Part shown: in pieces, positions 56,636 through 64,000 of the stretch
Layout: each line of letters starts with the position of its first letter
Numbering within the stretch: position 1 is the stretch's first letter
IMG/VR virus record: IMGVR_UViG_3300032265_000877
Span: 1-64,000 of that record
DNA: 64,000 nt
Source of the DNA: a virus
Strand: one strand, 5' to 3'
The notes under the pieces: generated by a model
Seen by the model: the letters and a program-made list of their open reading frames with translations, nothing else
What the model was told of the DNA's origin: nothing
Databases searched by the model: none
Position numbers and translations under genes: made by a program

Positions 56636-59109
56636 CAGTAAGTAATACTCCCGCTTCCAGTAAAACGATAAACGGTATTTCCGCCGTTGGTATAAACTTG
56701 TGGCGAACCTGTAGTGGACGCAGCCGCAGCATTTGTACTAAGAATCACTACGCCTGAACCAGAAGTACCGTAAGTGCCACCGCCACCGCCACCTGTGTTG
56801 GCTACTGCTGGTGATGCCGTAACACTTGGTGAACTGAAACCACCATAACCGCCACCGTAATCAGTATAAAGGGTGCCAGCATAAGTATAACCACCTGAAG
56901 TTCCACCACCAGCCAATTTCAAACTTGTTCCAGTTAGCGTTTCAATAATTCCAATACCGCCAGTGCCTGTTGGGTTGAAGGATGCTCCAGTGCCAGCGTT
57001 ACCTACACCGCCTGCACCGCCGCCTCCCCCTGGACCACCAGTAGAAGCACCACCATCATAACCTTGCCCTGAAGTTCCAGCGCCACCAACGCCAGGTGAT
57101 GCGCCAGCACCACCACCACTTCCACCTGAGCCTCCACTATTTGTACTAAGAGCCCCGTACCCACCACCAACAGTAGTAATGCCATTAAAGGTTGATGGAT
57201 TTCCTTGAAGGTTTGCATATGTAGGAGCAACTGTTGTTACTGCGGCTCCAATTGTAACTGTGTAAGTTGTTCCTACTGTGCAAGTTGTTGACCCCTGAAG
57301 AACACCACCTGCTCCACCTGGTGCGTGGGCAGTTGGCGCAGTGTTTGTACTGTATGTTCCACCTGATGCAACAATCACATAAGATACTGTTCTTGTAGGA
57401 GTGACTGGAGTTACTGAGTTAGAAGCAGAAGATGTTGCTGAACCATTGGAGTTAGCAGCAGTTACCGTAAAGGTATAAGCGGTTCCATTTGATAGTCCTG
57501 AAACGGTAATGGGGCTTGCACCAGTACCAGTAAATGAACCTGGGCTAGATGTCGCTGTGTAAGTATTTGTTAAACCACCAGTATTATTGGCTGTGTAGGC
57601 AACAGTTGCACTTGCATTTCCAGCAGTAGCAGTACCAATGGTAGGTGCTTGTGGAAGTGTAGTTGCTGTAACCAAATTAGAGAATCCGCTTTCAGCGCCA
57701 CTTCCCACATTGTTAGTTGCATAGACTGTGTACTTATAAGCAGTGTTAGAAGACAAACCAGTAATGGTGATAGGAGAACCAGCACCTGATGAGGCGTTAG
57801 ATTGATATACGCCAGCGCTGTTATACACCTTTACTGTGTATGAGGTAATTGTTGACCCACCATTAGATGCAGGAGCGCTAAATGTTACATCAGCACGACC
57901 GTTATTGTAAGTACGTCCTGAGCCCACATCTGTAGCAGTACCAATAGTAGGTGCACCAGGAACGGTAACTGGAGTTACCGAGTTAGAAGCAGAAGATGCG
58001 GAAGAGGTTCCATAACCATTGGTTGCGGTGACTGTAAATGTATACGCAGTTCCATTAGACAAGCCTGAAACTGTAATTGGACTTGATGTCCCTGTTCCTG
58101 TAAATCCTCCTGGTGAGGATGTCATCGTATAACCAGTAATACTTGAGTTGTTATTGGTGCTACTTCCAGTAAACGTAATAGATGCAGTAGCGTTTCCTGC
58201 AGTTGCTGTACCAATGGTAGGGGCTGAAGGCACATTGTATACATAAGAACCAGAGGTATTAGAAGCTACCGAAGTTCCATAATTGTTTGTTGCGGTTACA
58301 GTGTAGGTGTACGTGCCAGCAGTGGTCTCTGTAATAGAAAGAGGGCTTGAACTACCAGAGGCAGAACGTCCAGAAGATGATGTTGCTGTAAAACTTGAGA
58401 TAGGTGAACCGCCTGTTGCGTTTGAACTGAACGCTACTGAGGCAATCTTTTCTCCTCCATTAGAGACGCTGCTTAAAGTTGGGGCTTGAGGAACTGTTGC
58501 TGGGGTTACCGCACTTGAAGAGGATGAAGCTGAAGAAGTATTGTTGGCATTAGTGGCAGTTACTGTATAGGTACGAGATGTTCCTGCAGCATCAGAAATT
58601 GTAATAGGTGAAGAAGAGCCAGTTGCAGTATTTCCTGAAGAAGAGGTTACGGTGTAGCTAGTAATTGGTGAACCACCAGTTGCATTTGCAGTGAATGGCA
58701 CAGAAACGTTGGCATTTGACCCGTAGGACTGACCTGTAGCAACTGTTGGGGTGCCAATAGTTGGTGCCTGTGGAATTGTGGTAGCAGTAATTGAGTTAGA
58801 GGCAGAAGAGGCAGAAGATGTGCCCTGCGTATCTGTAGCGGTAACTGCAAATGTATAAGATGTAGCGCTCTGTAAACCTGAAACGGTAATGGGGCTAGAA
58901 GAAGCTGAGCCTGTTAACGATCCAGGTGTAGAGGTAGCTGTAAAGCTAGTAGCTTTACCACCAGATGTTGATGGAGTAAATGTAACCGTAGCCGCACCAT
59001 TGTTGTAGGCACGAGATGTGCCTACGTCAGTAGCGGTACCAATGGTAGGCGGCTGTGGAGTGAAGAAGTTATCTCCACTCGAAGCCGTTGTTCCAAAGAT
59101 GATTGGCAT
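56635..59109 (-). CDS. tail fibre/adhesin: about seven fibronectin III repeats plus Gly-rich domain (824 aa)
   Basis: The ATG at 59109 overlaps the previous stop (TAATG) and is preferred to 59136. About seven FN3-type repeats, each with a VPxAPTIGTA-like linker and a YTFTVTATN-like strand, form a stalk of some 570 residues, followed by a Gly-rich C-terminal domain (GGSGGSGGGAG). It is a longer paralogue of the 47308 protein. The repeats are similar enough to recombine. Confidence 0.78.
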   Translation of the reverse strand: MPIIFGTTASSGDNFFTPQPPTIGTATDVGTSRAYNNGAATVTFTPSTSGGKATSFTATSTPGSLTGSASSSPITVSGLQSATSYTFAVTATDTQGTSSASSASNSITATTIPQAPTIGTPTVATGQSYGSNANVSVPFTANATGGSPITSYTVTSSSGNTATGSSSPITISDAAGTSRTYTVTATNANNTSSASSSSSAVTPATVPQAPTLSSVSNGGEKIASVAFSSNATGGSPISSFTATSSSGRSASGSSSPLSITETTAGTYTYTVTATNNYGTSVASNTSGSYVYNVPSAPTIGTATAGNATASITFTGSSTNNNSSITGYTMTSSPGGFTGTGTSSPITVSGLSNGTAYTFTVTATNGYGTSSASSASNSVTPVTVPGAPTIGTATDVGSGRTYNNGRADVTFSAPASNGGSTITSYTVKVYNSAGVYQSNASSGAGSPITITGLSSNTAYKYTVYATNNVGSGAESGFSNLVTATTLPQAPTIGTATAGNASATVAYTANNTGGLTNTYTATSSPGSFTGTGASPITVSGLSNGTAYTFTVTAANSNGSATSSASNSVTPVTPTRTVSYVIVASGGTYSTNTAPTAHAPGGAGGVLQGSTTCTVGTTYTVTIGAAVTTVAPTYANLQGNPSTFNGITTVGGGYGALSTNSGGSGGSGGGAGASPGVGGAGTSGQGYDGGASTGGPGGGGGAGGVGNAGTGASFNPTGTGGIGIIETLTGTSLKLAGGGTSGGYTYAGTLYTDYGGGYGGFSSPSVTASPAVANTGGGGGGTYGTSGSGVVILSTNAAAASTTGSPQVYTNGGNTVYRFTGSGSITY

Positions 59110-62100
59110 TAAACGATATCTCCTACTACTTGCCATATGTCCGTATCGATTTTGATACAGGTGGCTGATGAGTTCTGCGCTCTTAACTTAGGGGTAGCTG
59201 AGGTAGCACCAGTTGAGTTAATTGTAGTTGTACCTGATGTTACAGCTGCAATTGTAATCTGTCCTACGCCAGTTTGGATAATCGTAATTGAAGATCCAAT
59301 TGGGTAAGCAACTGATGCGTTAGTTGGGATTGAGACCGTAAACGCTGAGCCAGAGCTTGCAGTAATAATTGCCGCAGCATCCGCTAGAACAGTTGTGTAA
59401 GCACCAGTTTTAGGATTGATGTTGTAGGAAATTGAAGGCGCTACAATTACTGAGTTGTAGGTGTTTGGTGATTGTAGGCTTAAACCTGATAGGTTTGTTG
59501 TCCACTTAACACCTGTTGTTTGTGTTGAGTCGGCTGTGAGGATAGTGTTATTAGCACCAACTGGGAGAGTAGAAAAGGTTCCTGAGCCAGTTCCCGCAAT
59601 TGTGTCACCCTTAGCAGTGAAGTTTGCAGAGGAGAGGCCGACCACGCCAGCTACTGAGGTATCAAGCCATAGTACGCCCTGGTTTGCTGGAGCAGTATTT
59701 CCTACAGCAAGTCCCTGTACACCGATCTGACCCTGTAGACCTTGGAGACCTTGTAGCCCCTGCAGTCCTTGAGTGCCCTGAACACCTTGTAGACCTTGTA
59801 CACCTTGTGCACCAAGACCGAGAGTGATGTTCTGTACGACAACGATATCTCCGGCTACTGCCCCAACCGCTAGAACAACAGATGTTCCGTTAGTTGCTGT
59901 GTAGTCTGCTGAACTTAGGCGGACACCATTGAGGAAGACGTTGATATAACCTGGGTTATATGTAACGCTGAAGGTTGTCTGACCAGAGGTGGCGGTGAAC
60001 TCAGTAGTTGTGAATACTGGAGCGTTTGTTACGCCACCCTGTACACCCTGAGTACCCTGTACACCCTGGATAGATTGTCCCTGGAGACCCTGGATACCTT
60101 GAGTACCTTGTGTACCTGTTAGACCCTGGGTACCAGTGGTTCCCTGAACACCCTGAAGACCCTGTAGTCCTTGAGTTCCCTGTGTACCCTGCGTACCGGT
60201 TGTGCCTTGAGCACCTTGTGTTCCCTGCACGCCCTGTAGTCCTTGGGTGCCTTGGGTACCTTGTGTACCCTGAACTCCTTGAGTTCCCTGGGTTCCCTGA
60301 ACTCCTTGAATTCCTTGAGTGCCCTGGATGCCCTGTGTACCTTGTGTACCTTGTGCGCCAGTTGTTCCCTGTACGCCAGATGTAGAGAAGGTCCACTGTG
60401 AGAATGTTCCTGAGCCACCAGTGTTAGTTACATTTACAGTAATGCTTGTGTCTGTAGTGATCGCTGTGATCTGACCAAAGACATAGTTGGCAGGAGTTAC
60501 TGTGTAGGCAACTGTTACAAACTGACCGAGCGCAAATGCGCCAGAGTTTGCTACGGCAAAGGTTAGTGAACCAGTACCAATTGCATTAGAGGTGGTTGAG
60601 GTTACGCCAGTGTAAGAACGTCCCTGAATACCTTGGAGGCCTTGAATACCCTGGATTCCTTGTGTTCCCTGAACACCTTGTACTCCCTGGGTTCCCTGAG
60701 TACCTTGGATACCAGTGGTTCCCTGTACGCCCTGCGTACCCTGAGTTCCCTGTGGTCCCTGTACACCCTGTAGGCCTTGAACGCCCTGAGTTCCTTGAAC
60801 TCCCTGGGTTCCTTGAGGACCTTGAACTCCTTGGAGTCCCTGTAATCCCTGAGTTCCCTGGGTTCCTTGTGTTCCTTGGAGACCCTGTGTTCCCTGAACA
60901 CCCTGAGTACCCTGGGCACCAGTTGTACCCTGGTTACCAACGGCAGAGGTCTGAGAGAAATTGATGTTATCGATACCAATTTTAATGGTGCCGTTTGTAT
61001 TAGTGCCAAGCTGGTATTGAATCCATGAGGTACCGACGTTAGTTGAACCAGCAACTGTGTATACATAGTCGCCAGGCTCTACCTGATCTGCAAGATGGTT
61101 GTCATAGTCAGTTGCGCGAGTAAGTTTCCAGGTAGTAGATGCAGAGCCTGCACTTGTAACTGTATAGATACCGTTTTGTTTAGCATCGGCCTGGTTCTTA
61201 ACAAGTACGCGAGTATCTGCTGGTAGTGGTCCAGAGTATGTGTAACCGTCAACTACCAAATAACCGTTAGTTGTTGCTTGAAGGTAAGCGCCTACACCAA
61301 GACCGTTAGAGGCATCTGCTGTTCCTGCAGTGTATGAAGGTGAACCAGCAAGCGCGGTTGTTGTTGTAGTGTAAACAGCTGCGTGTGCGTTCTGTGAACC
61401 GGAAGCACCCTGTAGACCCTGTAGGCCTTGTAGGCCTTGAATTCCTTGAATTCCCTGTGTGCCCTGAACACCTTGGACGCCCTGCGTACCTTGGGTACCA
61501 TCATGTCCTTGGATACCTTGAATTCCTTGGGTACCTTGAACACCTTGTGTTCCCTGCGTTCCTTGTGTTCCCTGGATACCAGTTGTACCCTGCACACCTT
61601 GTGTTCCTTGAACACCCTGCGTGCCTTGAGTTCCTTGTAGACCAGTTGTTCCTTGTACACCTTGTGTACCTTGAACTCCCTGTAGTCCTTGAACTCCTTG
61701 TGTACCCTGTGAACCAGTTTGACCAGTGGTTCCTTGGATACCTTGCGTTCCTTGAACGCCTTGGATTCCTTGAGTACCCTGATTACCTTGTACGCCTTGA
61801 AGACCTTGTGTGCCTTGTACTCCTTGAGTACCTTGGACACCTTGTGTGCCCTGCACACCTTGAATGCCCTGAATGCCTTGCGTACCCTGAACACCCTGTG
61901 TTCCCTGTGTACCTTGAGTTCCTTGTACACCCTGGATGCCTTGTATGCCTTGAATACCTTGAGTGCCTTGTACGCCTTGTAGTCCCTGTGTACCTTGTAC
62001 ACCCTGCGTACCCTGCACACCTTGTGTTCCCTGTGTTCCTGTTGTTCCCTGAACGCCCTGCGTTCCTTGGATACCTTGCGTGCCTTGTACACCCTGGGTA

Positions 62101-62195
62101 CCTTGAATACCTGTTGTTCCTTGGGTGCCTTGCGCGCCAACAATGGCCGCGATCCACTGACCGGATCCGGTGTCATAATACTTTAATTGGGACAT
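59109..62195 (-). CDS. long collagen-like tail fibre (1028 aa)
   Basis: After MSQLKYYDTGSGQWIAAIVGAQ, several hundred residues of Gly-x-Gln triplets (mostly GTQGVQG, GIQG) form three blocks, interrupted by two beta domains (AHAAVYTTTTTALAG... and RSYTGVTSTTSN...). A knot-like module, AKGDTIAG, and a C-terminal KLRAQNSSATCIKIDTDIW ... GDIV follow. Collagen-like triple helices give long trimeric fibres. The ribosome binding site is AGGAG. Confidence 0.8.
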   Translation of the reverse strand: MSQLKYYDTGSGQWIAAIVGAQGTQGTTGIQGTQGVQGTQGIQGTQGVQGTTGTQGTQGVQGTQGVQGTQGLQGVQGTQGIQGIQGIQGVQGTQGTQGTQGVQGTQGIQGIQGVQGTQGVQGTQGVQGTQGLQGVQGNQGTQGIQGVQGTQGIQGTTGQTGSQGTQGVQGLQGVQGTQGVQGTTGLQGTQGTQGVQGTQGVQGTTGIQGTQGTQGTQGVQGTQGIQGIQGHDGTQGTQGVQGVQGTQGIQGIQGLQGLQGLQGASGSQNAHAAVYTTTTTALAGSPSYTAGTADASNGLGVGAYLQATTNGYLVVDGYTYSGPLPADTRVLVKNQADAKQNGIYTVTSAGSASTTWKLTRATDYDNHLADQVEPGDYVYTVAGSTNVGTSWIQYQLGTNTNGTIKIGIDNINFSQTSAVGNQGTTGAQGTQGVQGTQGLQGTQGTQGTQGLQGLQGVQGPQGTQGVQGTQGVQGLQGVQGPQGTQGTQGVQGTTGIQGTQGTQGVQGVQGTQGIQGIQGLQGIQGRSYTGVTSTTSNAIGTGSLTFAVANSGAFALGQFVTVAYTVTPANYVFGQITAITTDTSITVNVTNTGGSGTFSQWTFSTSGVQGTTGAQGTQGTQGIQGTQGIQGVQGTQGTQGVQGTQGTQGTQGLQGVQGTQGAQGTTGTQGTQGTQGLQGLQGVQGTTGTQGLTGTQGTQGIQGLQGQSIQGVQGTQGVQGGVTNAPVFTTTEFTATSGQTTFSVTYNPGYINVFLNGVRLSSADYTATNGTSVVLAVGAVAGDIVVVQNITLGLGAQGVQGLQGVQGTQGLQGLQGLQGLQGQIGVQGLAVGNTAPANQGVLWLDTSVAGVVGLSSANFTAKGDTIAGTGSGTFSTLPVGANNTILTADSTQTTGVKWTTNLSGLSLQSPNTYNSVIVAPSISYNINPKTGAYTTVLADAAAIITASSGSAFTVSIPTNASVAYPIGSSITIIQTGVGQITIAAVTSGTTTINSTGATSATPKLRAQNSSATCIKIDTDIWQVVGDIV

Positions 62196-62268
62196 GGCTC
62201 TCCTAGGTTGGCTACAGCATTAATGTTAAGTGCTAAAGGCTTTTCTGTGTGGCTAAATTCCATCACCG

Positions 62269-63168
62269 TTATCCCAAGACCACTACTTTGTAGTTGTTTA
62301 AGGCTGGTGGGGAGGCAAAAGTTAGTGTTGCGGTATTCACAGTTGAGTAGACCAAAGATGACGGGATAATTACCGCGTAAGTAGTCTGATTGTAAACAGT
62401 GACTTCGATATCTCTGGTGCCCAAATTGTGTGTGACTGTATAAGTAGTGTTGGCTCCATCACCAATTAAGAAGGTGAGCTTTTGAGTACCAACAATGCCG
62501 CCTACAGATGTGTCTAGCCATAGAACTCCAGTGTTGGCAGGGGCTGAAGAACCAGAGATAATTCCCTGACTACCTGTTGTTCCTTGAACACCCTGCAACT
62601 GTGCGTAACCAAAACCTTGGACACCCTGCAAACCTTGGGTACCAGTTGTACCTTGTGCACCAACTCCGGTTGCTCCTTGAAAACCAACAAGGCCTTGAAT
62701 ACCCCTAAATCCTTGAAGACCTATAAGTCCTTGTAGTCCTTGCGAGCCCGTTGACCCTTGAAAACCAATAAATCCTTGAATACCATTTACACCTTGCAAA
62801 CCAATAAGGCCTTGTAAACCTTGAACACCCTGCAACTGTGCGTAGCCAAAGCCTTGAATACCTTGCAAACCTTGGGTACCGAGTCTACCTTGTGCCCCTG
62901 TAAATCCTTGAACACCACTTTGTCCAACTTGACCTTGTAATCCATTAGCGCCCTGTATGCCTTTAGCGCCTTGTAAACCTTGTATGCCTTGAGCGCCAGT
63001 GCCCTGTGACCCGCCGCTACCAGAGCCTGCTGGTCCTTGAGTACCTTGAACACCTTGTACTCCATAGCCAGGATTTTGTGGCACAACTGTAATAGCAATT
63101 GGTGCTTGAGGCACCACTACAATTGGGCAAGTGCACGGCCAGTTGCCGCAGGTATTACAAGTGTTCAC
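62269..63168 (-). CDS. collagen-like fibre protein with Cys-rich N-terminus (299 aa)
   Basis: MNTCNTCGNWPCTCP gives four closely spaced cysteines, perhaps a metal or disulfide tip. About 60 collagen-type triplets follow, with GFGYAQLQGVQG twice. The C-terminal part has SSAPANTGVLWLDTSVGGIVG, nearly identical to a segment of the 59109 fibre, and ends in a small beta domain. Probably a fibre or fibre-linking protein. Confidence 0.7.
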   Translation of the reverse strand: MNTCNTCGNWPCTCPIVVVPQAPIAITVVPQNPGYGVQGVQGTQGPAGSGSGGSQGTGAQGIQGLQGAKGIQGANGLQGQVGQSGVQGFTGAQGRLGTQGLQGIQGFGYAQLQGVQGLQGLIGLQGVNGIQGFIGFQGSTGSQGLQGLIGLQGFRGIQGLVGFQGATGVGAQGTTGTQGLQGVQGFGYAQLQGVQGTTGSQGIISGSSAPANTGVLWLDTSVGGIVGTQKLTFLIGDGANTTYTVTHNLGTRDIEVTVYNQTTYAVIIPSSLVYSTVNTATLTFASPPALNNYKVVVLG

Positions 63169-63171
63169 CTA

Positions 63172-64000
63172 CTACCAACTTCCGTAGGTGCCGACGTCAA
63201 GGCTTACAGCTTGAGTCGTAAATACTTGTCCTTTGATATACGTTGTGACTTGGTTAGCGTCTGTCTTTAATGTAGCCGTTAGGTCCCAAAAAGCACGTGT
63301 AGGTAAATACTGAGTGTCTTTAGGCTGTAGGGTTAAAACTACCTTACTGAGCGTGGACGAAGCTGATGTCACATTTATACCAAAGTTTGCGTATAAGGAT
63401 GGTGCGTTTGGATATGTTCTAATCTGAGCAGCCCAGTTGTACAGGGAAGCGTCAAATGGGAAATCAAACTCAATAGAGAAATTGTTACCCTGATAGAGAA
63501 TAATGTCGTAGTTCTGTGCGTTAGTTGGAAGAGGGTTACGGCCCGTTAAGTTATTTGCAATATAAACGCGCTCTGGTTTGCGGGCGTCATCAATCTCTTG
63601 ACCAACATAGATAGGTACGTACTTGTTGGTTGTGCGAGATGTGCGGATAAGGGTTCCGACCTCAATCTTCCACAAGCCCACGTTAAGCTGAGCGCAGAGG
63701 GTCTTGTATTGTTCCCAGCGCTGCTGAATGATAGAAGATAGCTGCTGATAACGCTGTGCTCTTGGGATCATAACCCCGTCTGGGGCGGTGATATTGATAT
63801 CAAATGCAGCGTCTGTAGCAAGAGCCCAAAGCGCCTCAATGGTTGCCAAAATAGCAATAGGATAAGTTTCAACTGGCGGGATGTTTGCCAGGGTAACCTG
63901 GGTGCCATAAGAGTCAACGCGGTTAAATGTGTGCTCTGTTACGGCGTCATTAATAAAGACGCAGAGCTCTGAGTCTAAAAAGTATCGGTCTTGAACGCCC
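63172..64000 (-). CDS. virion protein, 5' part outside the window
   Basis: The frame is open to the right edge without a convincing start: GVQDRYFLDSELCVFINDAV, then VETYPIAILATIEALWALATD, so the TTG at 63849 is probably internal. The visible part has helical RAQRYQQLSSIIQQRWEQYKTL and a beta-rich C-terminus with FSIEFDFPFD. It lies upstream of the collagen fibres and may be a virion or baseplate protein. No family assigned. Confidence 0.6.
   Translation of the reverse strand, partial: GVQDRYFLDSELCVFINDAVTEHTFNRVDSYGTQVTLANIPPVETYPIAILATIEALWALATDAAFDINITAPDGVMIPRAQRYQQLSSIIQQRWEQYKTLCAQLNVGLWKIEVGTLIRTSRTTNKYVPIYVGQEIDDARKPERVYIANNLTGRNPLPTNAQNYDIILYQGNNFSIEFDFPFDASLYNWAAQIRTYPNAPSLYANFGINVTSASSTLSKVVLTLQPKDTQYLPTRAFWDLTATLKTDANQVTTYIKGQVFTTQAVSLDVGTYGSW

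Noticed and set aside
61400-62150. CRISPR-like array
   Set aside because: The repeats are imperfect, 9-18 bp, contiguous and in frame with a collagen-like protein; there are no unique spacers of even size and no cas adaptation genes.
46919-62195. Diversity-generating retroelement acting on the fibres
   Set aside because: No reverse transcriptase and no template/variable repeat pair with adenine-specific changes were seen in the window.
61292-62206. Long open frames on both strands (for example 61385-62206 + and 61292-62176 -) opposite or inside the collagen-like gene
   Set aside because: They arise from the three-base regularity of Gly-x-Gln codons, lack ribosome binding sites and have low-complexity translations with no family.

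Overview
The window is part of the genome of a contractile-tailed (myovirus-type) bacteriophage. It carries a baseplate operon (gp25/W, J, I, V and D-like proteins), a tape measure, tail tube and tail sheath, a complete DNA replication and recombination module, and a long tail-fibre region. A WhiB-family regulator, an actinobacterial hallmark, points to an actinobacterial host. A cobalamin-dependent ribonucleotide reductase, a proteasome/HslV-like protein, and several starts that look leaderless agree with this. The sequence is moderately AT-rich by eye. A freshwater actinobacterium is plausible but is an inference. No capsid, portal, terminase, lysis or integrase gene is visible, so the head genes lie outside the window.

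Layout. 1-1003 (+): small genes, one with a zinc-finger-like head and a lysine-rich repeated tail, followed by a possible structured RNA and a bidirectional terminator. 1145-6998 (-): ribonucleotide reductase (nrdJ) and a run including a possible TGT-like protein, a degenerate HAD-like protein and a nucleotidyltransferase-like protein. 7025-9665 (-): nine short, tightly packed genes of unknown function. 9689-14383 (-): metallophosphoesterase, Hsp20 with a structured leader, SpoVS, zinc-ribbon proteins, a ParB-like protein, an FmdB-like protein and a proteasome-like protein. 14383-29699 (-): RuvC-like and Hjc-like resolvases, Cas4-like nuclease, WhiB, RecA/UvsX, family A DNA polymerase, a putative ssDNA-binding protein, SNF2 helicase, dNMP kinase, primase, DnaB helicase and a helicase-loader ATPase.

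29735-45091 (-): tail operon, in transcription order tail completion, sheath, tube, gp26-like protein, tape measure, LysM-like protein, hub, spike, gp25, J and I. 45202-45986 (-): five tiny lysine-rich proteins, one metallothionein-like. 45983-64000 (mostly -): minor virion proteins and tail fibres built from collagen-like, fibronectin III, glycine-rich and carbohydrate-binding modules. Two + strand genes (a cupin and a conserved unknown) and a - strand cassette (FkbM methyltransferase, TPR protein, glycosidase-like propeller) are embedded in the fibres.

How the parts fit. The 14-30 kb genes form a self-contained replisome with nucleotide supply (nrdJ, dNMP kinase). The 29-45 kb genes build the contractile tail. 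The fibre region looks like a receptor-recognition array: two kinds of fibre unit each occur twice, each with its own small partner gene, and a truncated fibre end lies exactly where the glycan cassette begins. Most - strand genes overlap by 1-8 bases (ATGA, TAATG), which suggests translational coupling.
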